A stretch of DNA of 64,000 nt from Amycolatopsis antarctica (GTDB taxonomy: Bacteria; Actinomycetota; Actinomycetes; Mycobacteriales; Pseudonocardiaceae), in contig NZ_NKYE01000001.1 in NCBI RefSeq assembly GCF_002262875.1, forward strand, positions 124,001-188,000, given 5' to 3'. Below the pieces are notes generated by a model that had not been told where the DNA came from, did not search any database, and saw nothing but the letters and a program-made list of their open reading frames with translations. Shown in pieces: positions 38,963-47,732 of the stretch (the first letter of the stretch is position 1; the number at the start of each line of letters is the position of its first letter). Position numbers and translations under genes: made by a program.

Positions 38963-39940
38963 TCACATGCCGCTGATGGCGGTGACGTTGTCGCGCAAGG
39001 GATCGGCCACGTAGACGACCTGCGTGCGCTGGTCGACGGCCACCTCGCCGGGGTTTATCCCCAGCGTCAGTTCGCCGCTGACGGTGCCGCTGGCCCCGTC
39101 CACCTCGACGACGCCGCTGGGCCCGCCGTTGCTGTACACGGTGTTGCCCGCCTGGTGCACGGCCGCCGAGGAACCGGCGCTGCGCAGCACCACCGTGGCC
39201 CGCTCGGCGCGGGTGGCGCCGTCGACGACGGAGAGGTGGTGGATGCCGGCGTTCGCGACGTAGACGGTGTTGCTGGCCTCGTGCACGCTCACCCCGGACG
39301 GGCCCTTGCCGACGGGCACGCTCGCCACGAACTCACCCGCCGCGGGGTCGAGCACCTCGAGCGTCGCGGTACTGACGCTGGTCAGGTAGGCCGTTCCGCG
39401 TTCGTCGTCGACGCTCACGTCGGTCAGCGGGGCACCCTTGCCCGCGACGGTCGTGGCCAGTGTGTCGCTCGCCCCGTCGAGCACGGCGACCGCGCCGTCG
39501 GTGTTACTGGCGCCGTAGACCTTGTTGGCTTTCTCGTCGACGTCCAGCGAGGCGACCCCGGGCGTCGCCTCGACGGTGCCGGTGACCGTGCCGCTCGCAC
39601 CGTCCACGACGAACACCGTGCCCGCCGCGGCGTCGCTCACGTAGACCTTGTTCGTGGTGCTGTTCACCGCGAGACCCGCCAGTGAGTCGCTGACCGGGAT
39701 GGTGCCGGTGACGGTGTTCGTGGCGACGTCCACAACGGACACCGTGCCGGTGGAGTTGCCGACGTAGAGCGTGCCGGTGGCGGAGTTCACCGCGAGCGCG
39801 ACCGGCCGGTCGCCGACGCCAACGGTGACCGGATCGGCACGGTCGGTCGAGCCGGCGGCCGCCGCCACCGGGAAGGCGAGCGCGGCCGCCGTGACCGCAC
39901 CGACGAGCAGCGTCCGGGTCTTCCTGGCTGGTCGACGCAT
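38963..39940 (-). CDS. Secreted YVTN-type beta-propeller protein (YncE family)
   Basis: A 325-residue exported protein. The signal peptide (MRRPARKTRTLLVG, hydrophobic run, VAAAAGS) is followed by about seven 40-residue blades with NSATGTLYVGNSTGTVSVVD-type repeats, such as STTNKVYVSDAAAGTVFVVD and EASNTVYVANAGIHHLSVVD. This is the YVTN/NHL propeller pattern. Such proteins bind partners or DNA outside the membrane; no catalytic site is apparent. The tandem 22-bp repeats lie past its 3' end. Confidence 0.82.
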   Translation of the reverse strand: MRRPARKTRTLLVGAVTAAALAFPVAAAAGSTDRADPVTVGVGDRPVALAVNSATGTLYVGNSTGTVSVVDVATNTVTGTIPVSDSLAGLAVNSTTNKVYVSDAAAGTVFVVDGASGTVTGTVEATPGVASLDVDEKANKVYGASNTDGAVAVLDGASDTLATTVAGKGAPLTDVSVDDERGTAYLTSVSTATLEVLDPAAGEFVASVPVGKGPSGVSVHEASNTVYVANAGIHHLSVVDGATRAERATVVLRSAGSSAAVHQAGNTVYSNGGPSGVVEVDGASGTVSGELTLGINPGEVAVDQRTQVVYVADPLRDNVTAISGM

Positions 39941-40178
39941 TGGGTCCGCCTCAGTCGTCCGCTCACCGGCTTTCCGTGCACCGGTTCCGTGTGCGGCTCA
40001 CTCGTCCGCATGATTGCGTGTCGGACTTTAACGTGGAACCGGCCCGCTGTGCACCGCCGGGAGTTGTGCGGGCCGGTCGTCGGGACGAGGATCGCGAAGG
40101 AACTTCGGATCGAGCCCGGTCGTTGCTGCGATTGGGTCAGCAAAGCGCGGCAGACGACGGAACGGGGGACACGGGCAC

Positions 40179-41021
40179 GTGCACAAGCACCAGAACGGAC
40201 TCAGGACCGTGCTGCTGCTGGGCCTGCTCAGCGCCATCATCGTCGGTATCAGTGCGATCTTCGGCCGGGGCGCCATCGTCGTCGGCTTGGTGGTCGCGCT
40301 GGCGGTGAACGCCTACGCCTATTTCAACTCCGACAAGCTGGCGCTCAAGGCGATGCGCGCCCGTGCCGTCTCCGAGGCCGAGCAGCCCGCGATGTACCGG
40401 ACGGTGCGCGAGCTCGCGACGGTGGCGCGGCAGCCGATGCCGCGGCTCTACATCAGCCCCACGCACGCACCGAACGCCTTCGCCACCGGCCGCAGCCCGC
40501 GGCACGCGGCGGTCTGTTGCACCACCGGAATCCTGGAACTGCTCGACGATCGGGAACTCCGCGCCGTTCTCGGGCACGAACTGTCCCATGTGTACAACCG
40601 GGACATCCTGATCTCCTGTGTAGCGGGGGCGCTGGCCAGTGTGGTCAGCGTGGTGGCGAACATCGCGCTGGTGTTCGGCGGGAACCGTGGCGGCAACCCG
40701 CTGGTCTCGCTGCTGCTGGTGTTCCTCGGGCCGATCGCCGCGGGGATCGTGAAGATGGGCGTCAGCCGGTCACGGGAGTACCAGGCGGATGCCTCCGGTG
40801 CGGAGCTGACCGGTGACCCGCTGGCTCTGGCGTCCGCGCTGCGGAAACTGGAGTCGGGTACCGCGGCGGCACCGCTCGCGCCGGAGCCGAAGGTCGTCTC
40901 CCAGTCGCACTTGATGATCGCGAACCCGTTCCGTCCGGGGGAGAAGCTGTCCCGGCTGTTCTCCACCCATCCGCCGATGGCCGACCGGATCCGCAGGCTC
41001 GAGGAGATGGCTCGCCGCTGA
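40179..41021 (+). CDS. htpX: HtpX, membrane zinc metalloprotease (M48)
   Basis: Membrane protein quality-control protease of 280 residues. Two N-terminal helices (residues 10-48) are followed by the metal site [13 protein letters not shown] (HExxH), a pair of helices (about 148-190), and the downstream Glu in [31 protein letters not shown] is the conserved C-terminus. GTG 40179 is used. In mycobacteria htpX follows grcC1 directly; here it is 13 kb away. Confidence 0.93.
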   Translation: MHKHQNGLRTVLLLGLLSAIIVGISAIFGRGAIVVGLVVALAVNAYAYFNSDKLALKAMRARAVSEAEQPAMYRTVRELATVARQPMPRLYISPTHAPNAFATGRSPRHAAVCCTTGILELLDDRELRAVLGHELSHVYNRDILISCVAGALASVVSVVANIALVFGGNRGGNPLVSLLLVFLGPIAAGIVKMGVSRSREYQADASGAELTGDPLALASALRKLESGTAAAPLAPEPKVVSQSHLMIANPFRPGEKLSRLFSTHPPMADRIRRLEEMARR

Positions 41022-41033
41022 CGGCGCGCCGGT

Positions 41034-41915
41034 TCAGGCCGAGGCGCCCGCGGCCTCGGCGACGCCCATGACGTAGTCGCCGTAGCCGGACTTCGCCAGC
41101 TTGCTGCCGAGCGCGTAACACTCGTCCGCGGAGATGAAACCCATCCGCAGCGCCACTTCCTCCAGACAGGCGATCCGGACGCCGGTGCGGTGTTCGAGCA
41201 CCTGAACGAACTGTCCGGCCTCCAGTAGCGAGTCGTGGGTTCCGGTGTCCAGCCAGGCGAACCCCCGGCTCAGATTCACCAGCCGGGCCCTGCCCTGCCG
41301 CAGGTAGGTCATGTTCACATCGGTGATCTCGAGTTCCCCGCGCGGCGAGGGGCGCAGGGAACCGGCGATGCCGACGACGGAGTTGTCGTAGAAGTAGAGC
41401 CCGGTGATCGCCTTGTTGGACCGTGGAACGGCGGGCTTCTCCTCGATCGAGAGCAGCTTCCCTTCGCCGTCTACTTCGCCGACGCCGTATCGCTGCGGGT
41501 CCTTCACCGGGTACCCGAACAGCACGCATCCGTCCAAAGTGGACACCTCGGCCTGCAGGCTGCTGGAGAAACCCTGGCCGTAGAAGATGTTGTCACCGAG
41601 CACGAGGGCCACGTCCTCGTCGGCGATGAAGTCGGCACCGATGACGAACGCCTCGGCCAGACCGTTCGGACTGGGTTGCTCGGCGTAGCTGAAGTCGAGC
41701 CCGAACTGGCTTCCGTCGCCGAGCAGCCTGCGGAAGTTCGGCAGGTCGGCGGGCGTGGAGATGATCAGGATCTCGCGGATCCCGGCCAGCATCAGCACCG
41801 AGATCGGGTAGTAGATCATCGGCTTGTCGTACACCGGCAGCAGTTGCTTCGACACCGCCTGGGTGATCGGGTGCAGGCGCGTGCCACTGCCCCCGGCCAG
41901 CACGATCCCCTTCAT
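41034..41915 (-). CDS. rfbA: Glucose-1-phosphate thymidylyltransferase
   Basis: Nucleotidyltransferase (293 residues) that makes dTDP-glucose from dTTP and glucose-1-phosphate, the entry to dTDP-rhamnose and deoxysugars. The signature [20 protein letters not shown] opens the protein, then [27 protein letters not shown] and ISIEEKP-like [11 protein letters not shown]. Full length for the RmlA short form. No other rml gene is nearby, so it may serve the general cell-wall rhamnose pool or an unseen sugar pathway. Confidence 0.93.
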   Translation of the reverse strand: MKGIVLAGGSGTRLHPITQAVSKQLLPVYDKPMIYYPISVLMLAGIREILIISTPADLPNFRRLLGDGSQFGLDFSYAEQPSPNGLAEAFVIGADFIADEDVALVLGDNIFYGQGFSSSLQAEVSTLDGCVLFGYPVKDPQRYGVGEVDGEGKLLSIEEKPAVPRSNKAITGLYFYDNSVVGIAGSLRPSPRGELEITDVNMTYLRQGRARLVNLSRGFAWLDTGTHDSLLEAGQFVQVLEHRTGVRIACLEEVALRMGFISADECYALGSKLAKSGYGDYVMGVAEAAGASA

Positions 41916-41961
41916 CGGCTCCTCCTCGCCCCGGTCATTCCGGCAGCGTAGCCGGAGCCGT

Positions 41962-43122
41962 TCAGGAGGCGGGGCCCTTGCCGAAGAACGACTTGCAGAC
42001 GCCGTCGGCGTCGTAGTCGGCGGCGACCTGCAGCACGTTCTCGCCGTCGTCCACCGGCAGCAGCGTCGAGCTGTAGTTCGGGCAGTAGTCGTCGTACGGG
42101 TTGTTCACCTGCACCGGGGCGGGGACCTCGTACCAGGCGCCGTCGCCGAAGTTGTCGTTCGCCAGCAGGGTCTGCCCGTTGCCCGGCAGCGGGTTGCCCG
42201 CGGCGTCGACGTAGATCTGGCCGACCTGCAGGATCCGGGTGCCGTTGGCGCCCCCGGGGAACAGGGTGATCGTGTGCGCGTGCTGGAAGTGGTTGCCCTG
42301 CTCAGTCTGCACCCGGGTGCCGGGATCTGCGGGATCGCCCCAGGACGCGCCGTCCGGCGAGATCTTGTAGTAGGCGTCGCAGAAGCGGTCACCGTAGTTG
42401 CAGATCTCGTAGGACATGTAGTAGCGGCCGTCCGGGAGTTTGCGGACGATCGGCATGCCAGGGCGCACCCGGTCCGGTCCGATGGCCATGGTGCGTTCCT
42501 TCGGCGACCAGTTGACGCCGTCGGTCGAGGAGATCCGGTTCAGCACCTGGCCGTACTGCGGCGCCTCGGTCTCGTCTGCGTAGCCCATCCACATCGTGCC
42601 GTTGGCGTCGACGGAGAACTCCGGCTCCCAGATGCCGTCCTTGTTGTGCGAGCGGGCCGCCTCGGAGAGGAACGACCAGGTGCGCCCGCCGTTGTCGCTG
42701 GACCAGATCTTGATGCCGATACGCCTGGCGTCGCCCGCGTGCTGCCCGTAGCTCGCCGCCCACAGCAGCGTGCCCGGTTCCATGTCACCGACCTGCTGCG
42801 GTACCTCGTAGAGGGTGCCGCAGCACATGCCCGCGGGCCCCTCGGAATCGCGGATCTCGCCGATCTTGTCGAAGCTCTCGCCCTCGTCGGTGCTCTCGTA
42901 GATCGGGGTGAACATGCCCTGCTCGTCCTGGCTCGTGGTGGACGCGATGATGCGTCCGTCGCGGGCGTTCCCGGAGTGTTCGAGGCGGACCAGCCGCGGA
43001 TAGGAACCCATGCCGGTGTCCAGGAGCTGCCGTTCGGCCGCCGAGGCCGGGACGACGACCGCGGTCACCGTGGCGATCATGGCGACCACCAGTCCGAGTC
43101 CGATTGCGAGACGACGACGCAT
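41962..43122 (-). CDS. Secreted sialidase-like protein with Asp-box repeats
   Basis: A 386-residue exported six-bladed propeller. The signal peptide is [20 protein letters not shown] then PASAAE. Four Asp boxes (S-x-D-x-G-x-T/S-W/F) are visible: [24 protein letters not shown] and SPDGASW. The arginine of YPRLVRL may correspond to the sialidase RIP-type motif. It could be an exo-glycosidase acting on plant or host glycans, or only a sialidase-fold binding protein; the catalytic Tyr/Glu pair cannot be assigned by eye. GGAAGG precedes ATG 43122. Confidence 0.75.
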   Translation of the reverse strand: MRRRLAIGLGLVVAMIATVTAVVVPASAAERQLLDTGMGSYPRLVRLEHSGNARDGRIIASTTSQDEQGMFTPIYESTDEGESFDKIGEIRDSEGPAGMCCGTLYEVPQQVGDMEPGTLLWAASYGQHAGDARRIGIKIWSSDNGGRTWSFLSEAARSHNKDGIWEPEFSVDANGTMWMGYADETEAPQYGQVLNRISSTDGVNWSPKERTMAIGPDRVRPGMPIVRKLPDGRYYMSYEICNYGDRFCDAYYKISPDGASWGDPADPGTRVQTEQGNHFQHAHTITLFPGGANGTRILQVGQIYVDAAGNPLPGNGQTLLANDNFGDGAWYEVPAPVQVNNPYDDYCPNYSSTLLPVDDGENVLQVAADYDADGVCKSFFGKGPAS

Positions 43123-43255
43123 CCTGCACCTTCCGTACGGCGGGCGATCCGGCGTTCGGACCGTGTGCCAGGTTGTGACCGAGACGGAGAATAGTTGGTA
43201 ATCCGGCACCGGGCGAGGTGTTGTTGCGCCGGACGGAGCAACGGAGGGGGCAGCG

Positions 43256-43855
43256 GTGACGACAGCCGAGGTCATCGTGCTGACGGGATCTCCCGGCGCG
43301 GGCAAGACGACCGTGGCGGGCGTGCTCGCCGGAGCCGCCGAGCACGGCGTCCATCTGCACGCCGACGACTTCTGGCACTTCATCCGCGGCGGTGCCGTGC
43401 CGCCGTACCTGCCGGAGGCGCACGCGCAGAACGCCGTCGTGCTGGACGTACTCGCGGGTGCCGCCCTGCGCTACGCGAGCGGCGGCTACCTCGTGGTGTG
43501 CGACGGCATCGTGGGGCCGTGGTTCCTCGACGCCTTCCGGGAGGCGTTCTCCGGCGGCACCGTCGCGCTGCACTACGTGGTGCTGCGGCCGGACGAGGAG
43601 ACCGCCGTCGCCAGGGCGGTGGCCCGCGATCCGCGTGGCGGGCGGACGCTCACCGATCCGGAACCGGTACGGCTGATGCACGCCCAGTTCGCCGCGCTCG
43701 GCGAGCTCGAACCGCACGCGATCGACACGTCCGGGCTGGACGTCGACGCCACCGTGGAGGCGGTCAGGGCGTCCGTGCGCGCGGGAACGCACCGGCTGGG
43801 CCTCGGCGGTGTCAGCCCCCGACCCCCGGCAGCACCGGGCGGCACGGCGGGGTGA
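43256..43855 (+). CDS. P-loop kinase-like protein (AAA family)
   Basis: A 199-residue ATP-binding protein with an early Walker A motif, VLTGSPGAGKTTVAGVLA, and HLHADDFWHFI as the Walker B-like/DxD segment seen in gluconate- and shikimate-kinase-like folds. YLVVCDGIVGPWFLDAF and RDPRGGRTLTDPEPVRLMH follow. It resembles small actinobacterial kinases often annotated as AAA family ATPases. Substrate unknown. GTG start with GGAGGGGG upstream. Its 3' end overlaps the convergent lipase gene by 44 bases. Confidence 0.68.
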   Translation: MTTAEVIVLTGSPGAGKTTVAGVLAGAAEHGVHLHADDFWHFIRGGAVPPYLPEAHAQNAVVLDVLAGAALRYASGGYLVVCDGIVGPWFLDAFREAFSGGTVALHYVVLRPDEETAVARAVARDPRGGRTLTDPEPVRLMHAQFAALGELEPHAIDTSGLDVDATVEAVRASVRAGTHRLGLGGVSPRPPAAPGGTAG

Positions 43856-44747
43856 CGGCGTCCTCGGGATCGAGAGCGTTGAGCACGTACCGCAGGGCGC
43901 GGCTGCTGAAGGCCACGGCCAGATGGTCGGACAGGTCGAGACCGCAGTCGTCCTGGAGCACGATGTTGTCCACGTCCGGACCGTCCAAATAGGACGAGGT
44001 GTACGGGGTGACGACCTCGTCGTAGCGGCCCTGGATGACGGTGTACTCGACGCCCGGCACCGTGTCCCCGCCCTCGTTCAGGCCGGTCAGGAACTCGGAG
44101 CCCCGGATCTGCTGGCGGAGTGCGTCACCGAGCGTCAGGCCGAGCAGGTCGGCCGCGCCGGGCAGGGTGGCCAGGCCCAGCACCGTCGTCCCGTGGTTGG
44201 ACGGCGAAAGTCCGATCAGCTTGCCGACCTCGTCCGCGCCGCCGAGGTTCTTCAGGTAGTGCCGCGGCATCATGCCGCCCTGCGAATGGCCGACGATGTC
44301 CACCTCCTCGGCATCGGTCTCCTCGAGGACGCGGTCGACGAAGGCGTCGAGTTCGGCGGCCGAGCCCTCCACCGGCCCGGTGCCGCCGGGCGGGTAGGCG
44401 CCGGGGAAACCGACCCGCAGCGCGCCCTGCTCCTGGCCGAAGTTCAGGGCGAACACGCAGTACCCGTTGTTCTTCAGCAGCGGCGCGAGGGTGTGCCAGT
44501 TGACCGTCATGTTGGCGAGGGTGCCGTGCACCAGTACCACCGGATTCGGGTGTTCCTCGGACGGTTCGCAGGACCAGTCGTTGGCTCCCGGCGGCGCGGC
44601 GCCCGGGTTGAGCGTCGCGTGCGAGATGGCGGCGAGCGCGTTGTAGACGACGGGGAGCTCGGGCTGTTCCGGTGCCGCCGTCGCGGGCGCGGTGAAGGTC
44701 ACCAGGCCGGTGACGAGGGAAGCCAGGACGACAGGGAACCGGCGCAT
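43812..44747 (-). CDS. Secreted triacylglycerol lipase/esterase (alpha/beta hydrolase)
   Basis: Exported hydrolase of 311 residues: a signal peptide ending ATAAPEQP, then a canonical alpha/beta-hydrolase fold. The oxyanion strand is NPVVLVHGTLANMTVNW. The nucleophile elbow is DIVGHSQGGMMPRHYL with its Ser in GHSQG. The acid is probably in YDEVVTPYTSSYL and the His in DLSDHLAV. These match the streptomycete lipase-2 family acting on lipid esters. It is convergent with, and overlaps, the kinase-like gene. Confidence 0.85.
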   Translation of the reverse strand: MRRFPVVLASLVTGLVTFTAPATAAPEQPELPVVYNALAAISHATLNPGAAPPGANDWSCEPSEEHPNPVVLVHGTLANMTVNWHTLAPLLKNNGYCVFALNFGQEQGALRVGFPGAYPPGGTGPVEGSAAELDAFVDRVLEETDAEEVDIVGHSQGGMMPRHYLKNLGGADEVGKLIGLSPSNHGTTVLGLATLPGAADLLGLTLGDALRQQIRGSEFLTGLNEGGDTVPGVEYTVIQGRYDEVVTPYTSSYLDGPDVDNIVLQDDCGLDLSDHLAVAFSSRALRYVLNALDPEDAVTPPCRPVLPGVGG

Positions 44748-44839
44748 CTGTGCTCCTCGCCATTGAGGGGTGGGGTGTGAGCCGAGACACTACTGCCGGG
44801 TAGGTACGGCCACAAGGCCGAATGTGATGGGCTGTTCGC

Positions 44840-45349
44840 ATGCTGATCGCGTTCGCCGGACTGCCAGGTACCGGCAAGTCGACGCTCGCCCGGTTGGTCG
44901 CCCGCCGGCTGCCCGCCGCGTATCTGCGCGTCGACGCCGCGGAGGCGGGTCTGATCGAGGCCGGTCTCGCGGCCGGCCCCGCAGGCGTGGGCGCCGCCGG
45001 GTACCTGGTCACCGGCAGGCTCGCGGGAAGCTGCCTCGACGCGGGCGTCGCCGTGGTCGCCGACGCCGTCAACCCGGTCGCCGAGGCACGGGAGGGTTGG
45101 CGGCGGATCGCCGCCGCGAAGGGCGTACCGCTGCTGTTCGTCGAGGTGACCTGTTCGGACACGGCGTTGCACCGCCGCCGTGTCGAGGCGCGTGAGACGG
45201 ATCTACCGGTGCTGCCGGTGCCGAGCTGGCAGCAGGTGGTCGAGCGGGAGTACGAACCGTGGGAGGGCGACCGGCTGGTCATCGACAACATCGGCGCGCC
45301 GGAACCTCAGGTGGAGCGCATCCTCGCGGCGGCGTCGTCACCGCGCTGA
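44840..45349 (+). CDS. P-loop kinase-like protein
   Basis: A 169-residue nucleotide-binding protein. Walker A is MLIAFAGLPGTGKSTLARLV. VAVVADAVNPVAEAREGWR and LFVEVTCSDTALHRRRVEAR are the lid/Walker B region typical of the zeta-toxin/kinase-like AAA_33 family. EYEPWEGDRLVIDN closes the domain. It is probably a small-molecule kinase; substrate unknown. It is divergent from the lipase gene. Confidence 0.7.
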   Translation: MLIAFAGLPGTGKSTLARLVARRLPAAYLRVDAAEAGLIEAGLAAGPAGVGAAGYLVTGRLAGSCLDAGVAVVADAVNPVAEAREGWRRIAAAKGVPLLFVEVTCSDTALHRRRVEARETDLPVLPVPSWQQVVEREYEPWEGDRLVIDNIGAPEPQVERILAAASSPR

Positions 45350-45483
45350 GGGGGTCGGGCTCGCCGGGGACTCACTGTCCTTGTGTGCCAAGGACTTCCG
45401 TTATTCCGTCGAGCGGGAACCCGGGGCGTGCCGGCGGAACGTCCACGGGCACCGATGAACCGGGTGCCCGCGGACGAACGTCG

Positions 45484-45975
45484 CTACCGGTAGTTGTCGA
45501 ACTGCAGGGCGACCTCGAAGTCCTTGCCCTTGAGTAGGCTGATGACGTCCTGCAGGTGGTCCTTCTTCTTGCCCGACACGCGCAACTGGTCGCCCTGGAT
45601 CTGCGCCTGCACGCCCTTCGGGCCCTCGTCGCGGATGTACTTGGCGATCTGCTTCGCCTTGTCGGCGGCGATGCCCTGGATGATCTTGCCGTTGACCTTG
45701 TAGATCTTGCCGGAGATCGCGGGCTCCTCGGCCTCGAACGCCTTCATCGAGATGCCGCGCTTGATCAGCTTCTCCTTGAAGACCTCGACGGCGGCCAGAG
45801 CACGTTCCTCGGTCTCCGACTCGATCGTGATGCCTTCCTCGCCGGCCCAGTCGATCTTGGTTCCGGTACCGCGGAAGTCGAAACGGGTGGAGAGTTCCTT
45901 GCCCGCCTGGTTCAGCGCGTTGTCGACCTCCTGGCGGTCGACCTTGCTCACCACGTCGAAAGAGGGGTCAGCCAC
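45484..45975 (-). CDS. YajQ family nucleotide-binding protein
   Basis: A 163-residue protein of the highly conserved YajQ family: it begins [20 protein letters not shown] and has [21 protein letters not shown] and the C-terminal [20 protein letters not shown]. Members in other bacteria bind cyclic di-GMP or nucleic acid and act in gene regulation. GTG start at 45975. It is convergent with the kinase gene, and its own promoter faces the tRNA. Confidence 0.92.
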   Translation of the reverse strand: MADPSFDVVSKVDRQEVDNALNQAGKELSTRFDFRGTGTKIDWAGEEGITIESETEERALAAVEVFKEKLIKRGISMKAFEAEEPAISGKIYKVNGKIIQGIAADKAKQIAKYIRDEGPKGVQAQIQGDQLRVSGKKKDHLQDVISLLKGKDFEVALQFDNYR

Positions 45976-46137
45976 GTGTCCTCACACCTCGCACTCGCAT
46001 CGTTCGTTTCCTTCGCAACCCTAGCCCCGCCACCTGCCCGGACCGGCTCCGCCGTGCTCCGGCACCCCGGTGCATACCCGTTGGCCGTGGCGCGACGGCG
46101 TTCGGTATTCTTCTCAGCGGCCGGTTCGTCCGGCCAC

Positions 46138-46219
46138 GGCGAGTTGCCCGAGCGGCCAAAGGGATCTGACTGTAAATCAGACGGCTCAGCCTTCGGGGGT
46201 TCGAATCCCTCACTCGCCA
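46138..46219 (+). tRNA. tRNA-Tyr (GTA)
   Basis: An 82-base class II tRNA. The acceptor arm pairs GGCGAGT (46138-46144) with ACTCGCC (46212-46218), followed by discriminator A46219; CCA is not encoded. The anticodon loop CTGTAAA has GTA at 46172-46174. A long variable arm and the T-loop GGTTCGAATCC are present. TATTCT (46106-46111) is a plausible -10 upstream. Confidence 0.95.
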
Positions 46220-46228
46220 CACCAGGCA

Positions 46229-46270
46229 GATCGGCCCGGTGACCTGCACAAACAGGCCACCGGGCCGATC
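46229..46270 (+). terminator. Terminator of the tRNA-Tyr gene
   Basis: GATCGGCCCGGTG (46229-46241) pairs perfectly with CACCGGGCCGATC (46258-46270), with an inner CCTG/CAGG extension. TTGTTCTGTG follows. It begins ten bases after the tRNA. Confidence 0.85.
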
Positions 46271-46342
46271 TTGTTCTGTGTGGTTGTCTCTGGTCCCCGT
46301 CGGGGCCGATCACGGCGAGGCGTGTCCAGTGGGTGCCCACGG

Positions 46343-46618
46343 CTACCGGTGTCGTGGTCCGTGTTCGACTCGTTCGTGGATCGCTTGCTCCCCATCGGCC
46401 AGGTGCTTCGCGTAAACACGTAGCAAGACGGCGAGACTGTGGCCCACTCATGTCGCCGCTGTCGAGCACGTGGACACCGTGGCGTGCCGCAAGTTCGTAC
46501 GGACGTTCGCGGGCGGCCCGGCGATCTCGGCTGTGAACACCCTCGCCCGAGCTGCTGCCTGCACGCGACCGTAGACCGTGGTGCCGGCGCGCCCTCCGTC
46601 CCGCGCTCCGCGAAGGGG
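46343..46618 (-). pseudogene. Relic of a phage/ICE tyrosine recombinase (C-terminal end)
   Basis: Reading leftward from 46618, one frame encodes recognisable remains of an actinobacterial integrase: RGARDGGRAGTTVYGRV, then LRHATVST (the RHxxR-box region) and VGHSLAVLLRVYAKHLADGE, with the second box His and the catalytic Tyr (codon 46412-46414), up to a stop at 46343-46345. An in-frame TGA at 46448-46450 and a deletion of about eight residues between the two boxes, plus alternative-frame fragments such as ARERPYEL, show decay. No start or N-terminal domain remains. The position beside tRNA-Tyr fits a former integrative element. Confidence 0.7.
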
Positions 46619-46684
46619 GGTGGCCATCAGGAGCTGGCGGGTAACGGCTTGTTGGCCCCGTCATGCGGGGTGGACGCTGGGCCG

Positions 46685-46801
46685 GTGGCCGACTACGAGC
46701 GGGTGACGCTGCGCCAGGTTCGGCGTGCTCGGCTTCTCGCGGTGACCATGAGCGTCGCAGCCGCGCTCCTCTTCGCGCTTCATTTGCGTGAGCAGGAATG
46801 A
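46685..46801 (+). CDS. Possible 38-residue single-helix membrane peptide
   Basis: A short frame from GTG 46685 to TGA 46799-46801. It encodes a basic N-terminal part (ADYERVTLRQVRRARL) followed by one hydrophobic helix (LLAVTMSVAAALLFALHL) and a charged end (REQE). Good positive-inside topology makes it look protein-like. No ribosome site is obvious and no family is recognised. It lies in the integrase-relic region. Confidence 0.3.
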   Translation: MADYERVTLRQVRRARLLAVTMSVAAALLFALHLREQE

Positions 46802-46861
46802 TCTTGGATCGCGGGTGTCTGGGCCGGATCGGTGTCGCCGAGCCATGCCTTTGATCACGCG

Positions 46862-47043
46862 GATCGCGAACGATTCTGCTCAAAAAAAGCGAAAAAATAA
46901 ATCATCGATAAAATTCCGCTGAAACGTAGGTGCTCGCGAAATTCGACCAGTCAAATTGCTGATGTGCGACGTTCGAATTCGCCTCAGTGTTGGTGATCCG
47001 TCCGTGTCCGGGCGGCATGGATCGACCAGCAAGGGAGAGATCG
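46862..47043. other. AT-rich patch between the integrase relic and the orphan gene
   Basis: About 60 bases (46876-46935) contain runs such as CTCAAAAAAAGCG and AAAAAATAAATC, in sharp contrast to the surrounding GC-rich sequence. The rest of the gap is a likely promoter and leader for the 81-residue ORF. The base composition suggests imported DNA. No gene is visible on the plus strand. Confidence 0.6.
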
Positions 47044-47693
47044 ATGTCAATCAGCAGTACGGTCAACGCGAACGCGGAAACGTTGGATGTGCGGTCCGGT
47101 CTGATCGATCGCGGAGTGGGTGACGTCGGCGCGGCGTTCGCGCAGATGGCGCAGGCCGCCATGACCGGAATGGGCGCCCCGGCGATCGGCGGCGTGGTCA
47201 GTTCCGTGCACGTGCCGAGTATCGAGGTGGCGGGCAACGCGTCCGTCGGTGAGCTGGTGTCGGCGCGTTCCGCGGCCCTGCTTGCCTGACGTCCCAAGGT
47301 GCCGGACGGGCAGGCACCGTTTCGTGTCTGCCCGTCCGGCCCGTCCGATGTCGGAGTGGGGCCGCCACCGAAGCCGATCTCGTTGCCGTCCGGATCGACA
47401 TAGGTGATCTTGCGGACGCCGTTCGAGTACGTCTGTCTGCCGGCGGGTTCCAGGCCCCGCTCGCCGATCGCCGCGACGCGGGTGTCCAGACCGTCGACGA
47501 GAAGGGTGTTCAGCGCGTGGCCCGCGTGCTCCGCTCGCAGTTCGATGTAGATCCACCGATGCGCACCGACGTCCCACACGGCTTCCCTTTCGTTAGGGAA
47601 GAACGACGGCGGTGAGCCGAACAATTTCTCGTACCAGGACAGCGCCGCCGCGCAGTCGCTGACGGAGATTCCCGCGAACAGTTCGACGGCCAT
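46902..47693 (-). CDS. VOC (glyoxalase-fold) family protein with an abnormally long 3' extension
   Basis: Residues 1-115 form a single VOC/glyoxalase-bleomycin-resistance domain: MAVELFAGISVSDCAAALSW, then YEKLFGSP, AHRWIYIELRAEHAGHA and ITYVDPDGNEIGFGGGP. Members bind a divalent metal or sequester small molecules. The domain is complete near position 47345. No stop follows and the frame stays open for 148 more residues without recognisable character, ending in the AT-rich tract. Family members are about 120 residues long, so the native stop appears lost or the extension is untranslated noise. Confidence applies to the VOC domain. Confidence 0.7.
   Translation of the reverse strand: MAVELFAGISVSDCAAALSWYEKLFGSPPSFFPNEREAVWDVGAHRWIYIELRAEHAGHALNTLLVDGLDTRVAAIGERGLEPAGRQTYSNGVRKITYVDPDGNEIGFGGGPTPTSDGPDGQTRNGACPSGTLGRQASRAAERADTSSPTDALPATSILGTCTELTTPPIAGAPIPVMAACAICANAAPTSPTPRSIRPDRTSNVSAFALTVLLIDIDLSLAGRSMPPGHGRITNTEANSNVAHQQFDWSNFASTYVSAEFYR
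47044..47289 (+). CDS. Orphan 81-residue protein
   Basis: ATG 47044 follows a strong AAGGGAGAG ribosome site. The protein has no cysteine, no signal peptide and no membrane helix. It has Gly/Ala/Val-rich segments such as GAAFAQMAQAAMTGMGAPAI and a Ser/Val-rich C-terminal half (VVSSVHVPSIEVAGNAS). No family recognised. It could be a small structural or precursor peptide. It is wholly antisense to the overlong 3' part of the VOC gene, so only one of the two overlapping frames is likely to be translated there; the ribosome site favours this ORF. Confidence 0.5.
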   Translation: MSISSTVNANAETLDVRSGLIDRGVGDVGAAFAQMAQAAMTGMGAPAIGGVVSSVHVPSIEVAGNASVGELVSARSAALLA

Positions 47694-47732
47694 GGCGCGA
47701 TGCTGGCGGGGCGAAGAGGTACCGCCGAGCCG

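Noticed and set aside
43812..43855. 44-base convergent overlap of the kinase-like and lipase genes, equal in length to the overlap at 57370-57413
   Set aside because: Equal lengths appear coincidental; the overlapping sequences and gene families are unrelated.
46972..46980. Possible degenerate attR (GTTCGAATT resembles the T-loop of tRNA-Tyr)
   Set aside because: Only about eight bases match and the rest of the tRNA 3' end is absent; expected by chance around such short motifs.
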